From positions 1 to 64,000 of the forward strand of contig CAZHTS010000001.1 of the NCBI GenBank assembly GCA_964535315.1: 64,000 nt of DNA, in the 5' to 3' direction. Source of the stretch: CAZHTS01 sp964535315 (lineage in GTDB: Bacteria; Chloroflexota; Anaerolineae; Anaerolineales; Anaerolineaceae). Both the position numbers and the translations under genes were made by a program. Numbering within the stretch: the stretch's first letter is position 1; each line of letters starts with the position of its first letter. Positions 26,496 to 34,351 of this stretch are shown one piece after another. Under the pieces are notes generated by a model. That model was not told where the DNA came from. It did not search any database and saw only the letters and a program-made list of their open reading frames with translations.

Positions 26496-26720
26496 ATGCA
26501 GCCAGAACCGCTACGCTACGCAATAGTCCTGGCCGAGCCGCCTGCGCCGCACTGGCACGCCTGGTTTGAAGGGCTGCACATCCAACCCAGCAGCGCGCCG
26601 CCAGGCGGCGCGCTGCTCAGCGGCCCGCTGGCCGATCAGGCCGCGCTGTTCGGCGTTCTGGCCCGCATTCGCAACCTGAACCTGACGCTGATCTCGTTGC
26701 GCCGCCTGCCACCGGATTAG
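26496..26720 (+). CDS. Small protein of unknown function (antisense overlap with PPTase)
   Basis: The 74-residue ORF starts two bases after the FAD-enzyme stop. It contains HWHAWFEGLHI, LLSGPLADQAALFGVLARIR and LNLTLISLRRL. I recall short proteins with this G-x-L-x-DQAAL-x-G-x-L pattern as conserved but uncharacterised in several phyla; that is memory, not a search. Its last 104 bases overlap the opposite-strand transferase gene. Confidence 0.6.
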   Translation: MQPEPLRYAIVLAEPPAPHWHAWFEGLHIQPSSAPPGGALLSGPLADQAALFGVLARIRNLNLTLISLRRLPPD

Positions 26721-27420
26721 TCTCCACCGTGCGCTCGATCGCCAGCGCAGCACGCACCCCGGGCCAACCGAACACTGCCAGCTGCCAGCGCCGCGTCTCA
26801 TCCGGGTCCCAGGTGCAACCCACCACCTGACTGGTCTCAGCCGATACCACCAACTGGTCAGGCGGCCGGGCAAACCCACTGCCAATCGCCTTGAGCACGG
26901 CCTCTTTGCACACCCACAAATCAAAAAAGCGCCGCAGACGCTCCTCGCCCGCCGGATGGGCCATATCCTGCCATTCCTGCGGCGCAAAGCACAAGGCAGC
27001 AATCGTATCTACCTCAGGCACGGGATGGAGCACCTCGACATCCACCCCGACCCGGCGCCCGGCAGCAATCGCCAGCAGGGCCCACTGTTGCGAATGCGCC
27101 ACATTGAAATACAGCGAGTTCCCGGGCAATTCGGGTTTACCCTGTGCGCCCGCTCGCAACACCAGTTTCGCAGCGTCGCCCCCCGTATACCCTGCCAGCA
27201 GGCTGCGCAAGATGCCCCGGCAGGCCGCCCGCCGCCGGCGGATACGCGCGTCCAGCAGCCGCTGCATCTGCACCCGCTCCTCGCCAGAAAGCAGGCGCCA
27301 CAACGCCTGCCAGCGCGCCGCGTCTACATCCAGATCGGCGCGCCACACATGCACCTCGCCCGGTCGCAGCGCCGGCAGCGTGTCAGCCTGCACCGGCCAG
27401 TCCCGCAAATAAACGTTCAC
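26617..27420 (-). CDS. Sfp-type 4'-phosphopantetheinyl transferase
   Basis: GTG 27420, five bases after the PfaD stop, gives 267 residues; an upstream extension would overlap PfaD. RVGVDVEVLHPV and FFDLWVCKEAVLKAIGSGF are the Mg- and CoA-binding motifs of the family, and GKPELPGNSLYFNVAHSQQW is the usual P1 region. It should convert the two ACP domains of the PfaA-like synthase to holo form, the job of PfaE in PUFA systems. It is the last gene of the operon. Confidence 0.9.
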   Translation of the reverse strand: MNVYLRDWPVQADTLPALRPGEVHVWRADLDVDAARWQALWRLLSGEERVQMQRLLDARIRRRRAACRGILRSLLAGYTGGDAAKLVLRAGAQGKPELPGNSLYFNVAHSQQWALLAIAAGRRVGVDVEVLHPVPEVDTIAALCFAPQEWQDMAHPAGEERLRRFFDLWVCKEAVLKAIGSGFARPPDQLVVSAETSQVVGCTWDPDETRRWQLAVFGWPGVRAALAIERTVETNPVAGGATRSASGSGCECGPERRTARPDRPAGR

Positions 27421-27425
27421 CGCGT

Positions 27426-29063
27426 TCAGACCAGCGGCGCCGCAGCGCGATAGGCTTCCAGGCCGGCGGGGAGGCGCACCCCCTGTACATGCAAAGCCTG
27501 CAGGCGATACAGATAGGAACAACCGGCCAGCAAATGTAGATTCACATCCACCACCCGGCGATTGCCGGGCTCTGCCAGATAAGTACCTCGCGCCCAATCG
27601 TTAAACGCGCCCATCGCCGGGCCACACCAGATCTGATAATCCATCTCGCGGCCCTTCTCACCTGCCGCCGCCCAGCGCGAGGACAGCCCCAGATACCAGC
27701 GAAATACCAGCGCCATCTTGCGCCGGGGGTTATCTTTGGCGCGCTGGATCTGTTCAGGGTCGCGCTGGTTGAAAAAAGCCACCGTATCCTGCCAGATTTC
27801 CTCGAACGAGCGTTTGAAGATCTGCTGTTCCAGCCGGGTATGTTCCTCGATCGGAATCTCCTCCCAGGCTGCGTAACGCGAATACAGATCGTACAATTTC
27901 TGAGCCCGCATTGGAAACAACGTACCACTCTTGAGCAGTTGCACTTTGACTCCCATCTCAAACATATCCGCCGAGGGCGCCATGACCACATCCGCCATAC
28001 TGGCCTTTGCCAGCAGGTTCTTGATATGCTGCGAGGTGCCCGCCTCAACGCACGCCTGATTGACCGAACCGGTCACGAGATAAGCGGCTCCCATCATAAA
28101 CGCCGCCAGCGCCGCCCCCGGCGTGCTGATCCCGCCCGCCGCTCCAATGCGCACCGGCTGGCGGTAGCCATACTGCATCTGCATTTCATCGCGCAACGCC
28201 AGCATGCCCGGCAGCAGACACACCAGCGGACGGTTATCGGTGTGTCCACCCGAATCGGCCTCAACCGTGATATCGTCCGCCACAGGCACACGCTGCGCCA
28301 GCCGCGCCTGCACGGCGCTGATCCGCCCCTCGGCCACCAACCCTTGCAACATGTCCGCCGGCGCCGGCGCCATGAAACGAGCGGCCACCTCACGCCGCGA
28401 AACCTTGGCGATCACCCGATTGGCAATCAACACCTCGCCGCCGGCGCCCTCGCTCAGGCCGGCTGCCCGATAGGCCACAATATCCGCCGAAAGATCCAGA
28501 AAAGCGGACGCCTCGATAACCCGCACGCCATAACGCAAATACAGTTCCACCACCCGCCGCTCCAGGCTTCCCTCATTTGGACTGTGGATCAAATTAAAGG
28601 CATACGGCCCGGCCGGCAAGGCGGCCTGGATGGTCTGGATGGCGGCTTCCAGCCGGGCGGGGGGCACACCCGCCGCCCCAAACGACCCCATCAATCCGGC
28701 TCGCCCCAGCGCAATCACCATCTCCTCAGAAGAAATGCCGTTGGCCATCGAGCCGCCATAACAGGCATACTTCGTTGCATACGTGGCGCAAAAAGAAGCA
28801 TCGCCCAATCGTTCAACCGGCAAAGCCGCAATTACCAGCGCCCCACCCTCGGCCGCAGAGCAGGCGTCACTGCCCGATACACGCCCCCCGGTGGTAAAAC
28901 CCAACTGTCCCTGCCGGCGCACGACATACACCGGCCTGGCGAACTGCGCCAGGCATGCATGTACCCCCGCCAGATCGTAAGCCAGACTTCGCTCGTCCCC
29001 CTGCCAGCACAACGATTCAAAAGCAGACAAATCGGCGTACAAACCTTGCTGAAATTGCTCCAT
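27426..29063 (-). CDS. pfaD: PfaD-like FMN enoyl reductase
   Basis: ATG 29063 overlaps the previous stop by one base (TGATG) and follows GGAGGTAG. The 545-residue protein matches PfaD: GLMGSFGAAGVPPARLEAAI, FNLIHSPNEGSLE, ITVEADSGGHTDNRPL, GAAGGISTPGAALAAFMMGA and VTGSVNQACVEAGTS, all in the nitronate-monooxygenase-like TIM barrel. It reduces enoyl-ACP intermediates in trans in PUFA and related synthases. Length is as expected for the family. Confidence 0.92.
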   Translation of the reverse strand: MEQFQQGLYADLSAFESLCWQGDERSLAYDLAGVHACLAQFARPVYVVRRQGQLGFTTGGRVSGSDACSAAEGGALVIAALPVERLGDASFCATYATKYACYGGSMANGISSEEMVIALGRAGLMGSFGAAGVPPARLEAAIQTIQAALPAGPYAFNLIHSPNEGSLERRVVELYLRYGVRVIEASAFLDLSADIVAYRAAGLSEGAGGEVLIANRVIAKVSRREVAARFMAPAPADMLQGLVAEGRISAVQARLAQRVPVADDITVEADSGGHTDNRPLVCLLPGMLALRDEMQMQYGYRQPVRIGAAGGISTPGAALAAFMMGAAYLVTGSVNQACVEAGTSQHIKNLLAKASMADVVMAPSADMFEMGVKVQLLKSGTLFPMRAQKLYDLYSRYAAWEEIPIEEHTRLEQQIFKRSFEEIWQDTVAFFNQRDPEQIQRAKDNPRRKMALVFRWYLGLSSRWAAAGEKGREMDYQIWCGPAMGAFNDWARGTYLAEPGNRRVVDVNLHLLAGCSYLYRLQALHVQGVRLPAGLEAYRAAAPLV

Positions 29064-30328
29064 CACCGTCTACCTCCTTGCAACACGCGCAAACCTGCAT
29101 CGCGCAGCTCGTAAATCTGCAAACGTCCGGCCCATAGGCCGGCATCCGCCAGCAACGCCAGCCCTTCACCGTCGCGCTCGATGCTGCGGATATGCGCCTC
29201 GACACGCAGTTCGTCATGTGTGGGCAACACCTGCCCGCGATATTTCCAGGTCAATGCCCCCATCTCGGGCCACACAAAACGCGGTGTGACCAGTTCGCGC
29301 CCCAAATCAGACGCCAGCACGTACGCCCGCAGCGCCTGCAACACCGCCTCAACCCCCAACGAACCGGGCATGACCGGGTCTTGATAAAAATGACAGGCAA
29401 AGAACCAGTCCGAAGCGGTAATCTTCTTCCGTCCGGCGACATAGCCCAACTGGTAGCGCCCACCTTGCAGCGCCATCCAGACCTCATCCAACAAACGCAT
29501 TTGCCCGTCGGGCAAGACGCCGCCTTGCACATCAATCGACTGCGACTGCCCTGCCAGGAAGAACGGCGCCGGCGCGTCGGTTACCCCGCCGGGATCGTTC
29601 ATCGCCTGGGGGGTAAAATAGCCAAACGTCGACTCGCCCCGATAAAAATCACGTCCACCACACGACAAGACGAAGGTGAAACGCTGGACGATGATTGCAT
29701 CCCCGCTCATGTGCGCCACCATCTCCGCCCGCACCGAAATCGTCCGGCCGCGCACATCCAGCGCGCACAATACGCTGCCGCGCCCATCCAGGTTGCGGAA
29801 ATAAAATTCCTGTTGGGGAAAGATGTGCAGCGAGCCCAGATAGGCCGAAAGAAAACCGCACGGTTGCAGGGCGATTTCCATCAAAACCGAGTACGGCATG
29901 CCATCGACAGCCGACCAGTACCAGGCGTCTTCGGGCACATCGTATTCGCTGACGATATACGCCGGGTGCTCAAAATCCATCTTCTGCCCAGAGATCGAAA
30001 CCACCCGGCTGATCAGCAACAAATCGCCATTCGGGATGCGCGGCACGCGCCGCCCATCAAAAACAGCATACTCCGCCCCAAAACATTCAACCAGCGAACC
30101 GGTAGCAAACGCCCGCAGTTTGCCCCGATCAAACAACGCCGGCCGTTTATCGCTCGCCCCGGCGTACGCCGGTTGGAGCGCAGCCATCTGCACGGCAAAC
30201 CATTCGTGCAGATGACCCATTTCCGCTTCGCGGGCGAGCAAAAAGTTGGTCTGAGCGCGAGCGACTCGTTGTGCGCCCGTCATCAGGCGCTCCCGGCCGC
30301 GTTCAAACAAAACAGACGGATCGTCCAT
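29063..30328 (-). CDS. FabA-type double-hotdog dehydratase (PfaC DH portion only)
   Basis: ATG 30328 follows GAGAGGTG. The 421-residue protein matches the dehydratase end of PfaC: GMPYSVLMEIALQPCGFLSA in the first hotdog, then ACHFYQDPVMPGSLGVEAVL with the likely catalytic His313 in the second. PfaC normally carries KS and CLF domains ahead of two such pairs; both condensing domains are absent here, and only one pair is present. It would dehydrate or isomerise 3-hydroxyacyl-ACP. Confidence 0.88.
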   Translation of the reverse strand: MDDPSVLFERGRERLMTGAQRVARAQTNFLLAREAEMGHLHEWFAVQMAALQPAYAGASDKRPALFDRGKLRAFATGSLVECFGAEYAVFDGRRVPRIPNGDLLLISRVVSISGQKMDFEHPAYIVSEYDVPEDAWYWSAVDGMPYSVLMEIALQPCGFLSAYLGSLHIFPQQEFYFRNLDGRGSVLCALDVRGRTISVRAEMVAHMSGDAIIVQRFTFVLSCGGRDFYRGESTFGYFTPQAMNDPGGVTDAPAPFFLAGQSQSIDVQGGVLPDGQMRLLDEVWMALQGGRYQLGYVAGRKKITASDWFFACHFYQDPVMPGSLGVEAVLQALRAYVLASDLGRELVTPRFVWPEMGALTWKYRGQVLPTHDELRVEAHIRSIERDGEGLALLADAGLWAGRLQIYELRDAGLRVLQGGRR

Positions 30329-30338
30329 GTTTCACCTC

Positions 30339-32594
30339 TCAATCCACAAAAACTGGGCGCAGATCCAGCGCAACCGCATGGCTGCACAGCTTGCCCAACA
30401 ACCCCAGGATGGCGGCGGCATCTTCCACCCCGCGCCGGTCGATTGCCATTGCTGCGTGTGGCAGCCCCTTGAGGGTGGTGTCTATCCAACGGGCGCAGTT
30501 GCTGCCCGCGCCAAGTTCAACAAAGATACCAGCGCCATCCTCATAGACTCGCCGGGTCAGGCGGGGAAAATCCAATGGGGTAGATAGCATCCGCCCCAGA
30601 CTATGGGCAATGGCCTGACGCTCGATGCGCACCGGCTGGTAATCCGCCGCCGAATACAGCCGGATGTCCGGCTGGCTCCGCACCGGCCAATCGTGCAATT
30701 GGGTCAACGCCGCCTGCTCAGAGGCCATCGCAGCGCAATGCAACGCATAATTAAACGGCGCTCGCAGCGCATTGCAGCCCAACTCCCGAATCACTCGCTG
30801 GCAGGCCTGGGCATCTCCCCCAATTACCACCTGATTGGGCGCGTTGATATGAGTCAGATATACCCGTTCCCCGGCGGCGATTGCCGCGGTCGCCCGCCCA
30901 ACCTCCGCCATCAGGATGTAGTTATTCCAGAAGCCCTCTTCCGCCGGCGCGTCCCCTCGTTCTGGCAGCCCCCAGGCCTGCCGGATAGCGTTCTGCGGCC
31001 CCGCCAGCCGGGTGTGGAACAGATCCGATGCATCTAGCGCCGCGCATACTGCGTCGCCATCGCCCCAAACCCCGCTGGCAAACATCATGCTGTTCTCCCC
31101 CAATGAATAACCAAAAGCAGCTTCGGGGGTTACTTTGAAAACATCGCGTAACAAAATCGTGTAAAGCACCGACAGACTGGTGCCTGAAGACAACATTGCC
31201 ACCGGGTCGGCGATCAATTCCGCTTCCAGGCGTTCAAGTTGTGCTCGATCCACCTGACGACCGCGCGGGTAAAGCAGACGTTCGCGCAACGTATAGCCGA
31301 TATCCCTGGCTACAGCAGAAAAACGCTCGTGCAGGCTCGGGAAGAGCAACAACAACTCACGCCCCACCCCCAGATAAGAATTAAACGCCCCAGGATAGAC
31401 AAACGCCAGTCCAGAGCGGCGCCCCAGCGGTTGTGGGGTGAAATAGCTCCCCAACGGCGTCTGCCAGTCAGCGCCGCGTTCAAAGGCCCCGCTCACCCCC
31501 TTTAACGCAAAATCACTCTCCCGGCGCAGATCCTCATTTGAGCGCGCCACAATCGCCAGGGTATAGGGCGCCTCCGGTCGCCAGTCCGAACAGCTTTGCC
31601 GCGCCAGAGATGCCAGGTTGGCGCCGGCGTCTAACCGGGCGCGCAGCCCGCGCACCGCCGCCCCCAGGCCCTCACCATCGCTGCCGGCCAGCGGAAACAG
31701 GTAAAATCCGGCTCGCTCCATATCCAGTCGTTCCACTTCTGACGGGCGCGCCACATCGGCAAGCAAGACGTGCGCCCATTCGTCCGGCAACGCCAGGTTC
31801 ACCCCGGCCACCCGCCGCGGTCGGGGCGGGGCAACAAACCAGGCCCTGCTATCCGCCGGCGCATAAAAGCGGCCGACCAGATCGTGCACCGATGGGCTGG
31901 CCGGCAAGACGCGCCGGTACAGACACAATGCCGCCTTCACCAACGCCAGCACTCCCGCCAGGGCGCCCGCCGCGCCCATGCTGCCCACGGCGCAATCCAG
32001 TTCCACCCCACCGCCATAGACCGCGAGCAGCCCGGCAAGTTCCATCCGTGCCGAAACGGCCTCGTCGACGTCCGCCATCTCTAGATACGTCACATCCTGA
32101 GCCGTCCTACCGGCGTACGCCAACGCCTGTTGGCAACACGTCTGTACCCCGGCCGCCAGCGGTGCGCCTGCCCAACCTTCCAACACAGCGTAGACTCGTC
32201 TTCCCGCCGCCACCCGATTTTCCAGAACCAGCGCGGCTGCGCCCGCATCCGGCCAGCGTCTGCCAGCTTGCCCGGCAACCAACAGAACGGCATCGGCCTG
32301 CCCCGCTACCAGCTGCTGTCTGGCCTGCTCCAGGGCTGCCACAAAGGTGGAGCGCCCTGAGAAATCGACCCAGATCACCTTGCCCTTCGCTCCGGCATCC
32401 TGCAACGCCTTGCCGGCCGTCCACTGGCGCAAATCGTCCGGGACGAAGTCGCCGTCCTGCGCCAGGGGATGCCCATTCACGATCAGGCGCTCAAACGTTC
32501 GCAAATCAACGCAGCCCGGAAGCCAGACCGCCAGGCCGGTGACAGCCAGGCGGTCTGGTCGGACGGCGCCGACCGGTTGCTCGATCTTCAACAT
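30339..32594 (-). CDS. PfaB-like protein: inactive KS-like domain plus acyltransferase
   Basis: ATG 32594 is preceded by GAGGAG; an in-frame GTG lies six codons upstream. The 751-residue protein has an N-terminal ~330-residue domain that follows ketosynthase layout but lacks the cysteine motif (the matching segment reads VDFSGRSTFVAALEQA). A C-terminal acyltransferase has the nucleophile elbow GYSLGE (Ser497) instead of GHSxG. This pairing is typical of PfaB, which helps decide the product in PUFA synthases. The inactive KS may serve as a partner (CLF-like) for the single active KS. Confidence 0.85.
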   Translation of the reverse strand: MLKIEQPVGAVRPDRLAVTGLAVWLPGCVDLRTFERLIVNGHPLAQDGDFVPDDLRQWTAGKALQDAGAKGKVIWVDFSGRSTFVAALEQARQQLVAGQADAVLLVAGQAGRRWPDAGAAALVLENRVAAGRRVYAVLEGWAGAPLAAGVQTCCQQALAYAGRTAQDVTYLEMADVDEAVSARMELAGLLAVYGGGVELDCAVGSMGAAGALAGVLALVKAALCLYRRVLPASPSVHDLVGRFYAPADSRAWFVAPPRPRRVAGVNLALPDEWAHVLLADVARPSEVERLDMERAGFYLFPLAGSDGEGLGAAVRGLRARLDAGANLASLARQSCSDWRPEAPYTLAIVARSNEDLRRESDFALKGVSGAFERGADWQTPLGSYFTPQPLGRRSGLAFVYPGAFNSYLGVGRELLLLFPSLHERFSAVARDIGYTLRERLLYPRGRQVDRAQLERLEAELIADPVAMLSSGTSLSVLYTILLRDVFKVTPEAAFGYSLGENSMMFASGVWGDGDAVCAALDASDLFHTRLAGPQNAIRQAWGLPERGDAPAEEGFWNNYILMAEVGRATAAIAAGERVYLTHINAPNQVVIGGDAQACQRVIRELGCNALRAPFNYALHCAAMASEQAALTQLHDWPVRSQPDIRLYSAADYQPVRIERQAIAHSLGRMLSTPLDFPRLTRRVYEDGAGIFVELGAGSNCARWIDTTLKGLPHAAMAIDRRGVEDAAAILGLLGKLCSHAVALDLRPVFVD

Positions 32595-32614
32595 GATCGG
32601 CTCCTCACTCACTA

Positions 32615-34351
32615 TCAGGCATGTCGCCCGATCAAACGGCTCAGATGTCTGCTGACCGTCCCCTCCAACGCCTCAATACGTACGTACGGCCGTCCTTGCA
32701 TGTCCTGAACCAGCAAATCCGCCACCACGGCGGTGTCTGTCTGTGACCTCATCGTCATGGATACAATGCACGACTCGCCAAATGGAATGGCGCGATATTG
32801 CTCCAGTTTTTTAGCGCTCGAGGGTAAACAGGGTGCCTGGTAAAAATGTTGCGACCAGATCAACAGGCATTGCACGATGGCGTCATAGATGTACGGGTTG
32901 CTGGTCTGCACCGGAAATTGCCCTTGAATTTTTTCGGGCAGGCTGGGCAGCAGGCACTGCACCACCAGTTTGCCCGGGCTGACATGCAAGACCCGTTCCA
33001 CCCCCTGAAAAGACGGCCCGTGAAACAGTGTGCCATTCTGATAGAGTGACAGCCCCGGAATGGCATCTCCATCATCGGAAAGTTTCACCGGCAGATCCAC
33101 CGGCTCAGGAAGCGGCACGTGGCGCGCCAGTTTGACCTGTAGGCTGTAGTGATACAGCGTGCGTCCATTCTTACGTTTACTGGAAATCAGCGCGTCGAAC
33201 ACAACCTCTGTGCCCGGAATCTTGGAAATCTCCTTGAGATCCAGGGTGTATTCTTCGGCCAGAGTCTCATCAAAAACGATCCCCTTCAAGACGCGATAGT
33301 TCTGCAACCACACGAACTGGTACCCAGGGTACAACTGTTCACAGTTGTTCGCCACCCAGGTAGCCGCACAGGTTGCCGGCAGCACTGGATGATCGCCGAT
33401 GACGTGGTCGTGCAGGAACGGGTTGGCCTCCAGCGACAGCTTGCGCCGGATGTGATAACTACGCAGTTCGCCGTCGCCGGGCTCTGCCGGCAACAGCGGC
33501 GGAGCGCCCACCACCACCTGAACGGGCTCATCCTGCCCGGCCGCCAGTTCGCGGACGAGCAGATTGGCGCCCTCTTCCAGTGAGATCATGGCAACATTCC
33601 GTTCGGCAAACGCCCGCTTAAGCTCAGGCGTCACCATCCCTGCTTCCCACGGCCCCCAGTTGATCGACACCACCCGGCAGTCCGGGTTACGCCGCTTGAC
33701 CAGGTAGGCCGTTTTGTTCAGCGTCTCGTTTGCCATGGCATAGTCAGCCTGCCCAACATTGCCATAAAAGCCAACAATCGACGAAAACAGCACCAGAAAG
33801 TTGAGTTGTCTGAGGGGCACACAGGCCACCATGTTATTCAGGCCCACGACCTTGGGGGCGTACACCGTCTCGAAATCCTGCTCGGACTTGCGTTCGATTA
33901 GTTTATCCGCCAGATTCCCGGCGCCGTGAATGATCCCCGTGATCGGCCCCAGGCGCCCCACCGGCCCTTGCAGTCTTTCCTGCATGGCGCGGGCATCGGT
34001 GATATCCACACTGACATATTCCGCCTGTCCACCGGCCTGACGCACCGCCTGCAAGGTATCTTCCACCTCCCGTACCGAACGGATGTGTTTATAGACGGCC
34101 TGGATACGCCCCGGAGTCGGTTTCTCAGCATGCTCCTGAAGGTCCTCCATGATCTTACGCTTCAGGCTTGCTTCATCTATCAGGGCTCGCCCCCACTCGG
34201 GCAGCGGCTGGTCGATGGCTGTGCGCCCCAGCAGAATAAATTTGCAGCGAAAACGCTCTGCCAGACGCCGGACACAGGCCGCGGTAATGCCGCGCGCCCC
34301 GCCGCTGACCAGCACCACCGACGAAGATTGGATCACCGGGGCGGCGCTCAT
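32615..34351 (-). CDS. Ketoreductase catalytic half plus PKS-type dehydratase
   Basis: ATG 34351 overlaps the previous stop (ATGA). The 578-residue protein starts directly with the NADPH fold VVLVSGGARGITAACV, then IIHGAGNLAD, Ser190/191 and Tyr204 (YAMAN), a catalytic SDR/KR domain. A PKS-type dehydratase follows with HDHVIGDHPVLP (His314) and Asp490. In PfaA these domains are the C-terminal part of one chain; here they are a separate protein that must pair with the structural KR half at the end of the preceding gene product. Confidence 0.9.
   Translation of the reverse strand: MSAAPVIQSSSVVLVSGGARGITAACVRRLAERFRCKFILLGRTAIDQPLPEWGRALIDEASLKRKIMEDLQEHAEKPTPGRIQAVYKHIRSVREVEDTLQAVRQAGGQAEYVSVDITDARAMQERLQGPVGRLGPITGIIHGAGNLADKLIERKSEQDFETVYAPKVVGLNNMVACVPLRQLNFLVLFSSIVGFYGNVGQADYAMANETLNKTAYLVKRRNPDCRVVSINWGPWEAGMVTPELKRAFAERNVAMISLEEGANLLVRELAAGQDEPVQVVVGAPPLLPAEPGDGELRSYHIRRKLSLEANPFLHDHVIGDHPVLPATCAATWVANNCEQLYPGYQFVWLQNYRVLKGIVFDETLAEEYTLDLKEISKIPGTEVVFDALISSKRKNGRTLYHYSLQVKLARHVPLPEPVDLPVKLSDDGDAIPGLSLYQNGTLFHGPSFQGVERVLHVSPGKLVVQCLLPSLPEKIQGQFPVQTSNPYIYDAIVQCLLIWSQHFYQAPCLPSSAKKLEQYRAIPFGESCIVSMTMRSQTDTAVVADLLVQDMQGRPYVRIEALEGTVSRHLSRLIGRHA

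Noticed and set aside
27840..30472. Two plus-strand ORFs of over 420 codons opposite pfaD and the dehydratase gene
   Set aside because: His/Arg/Gln-rich shadow translations with no domain; the minus strand encodes motif-perfect enzymes.
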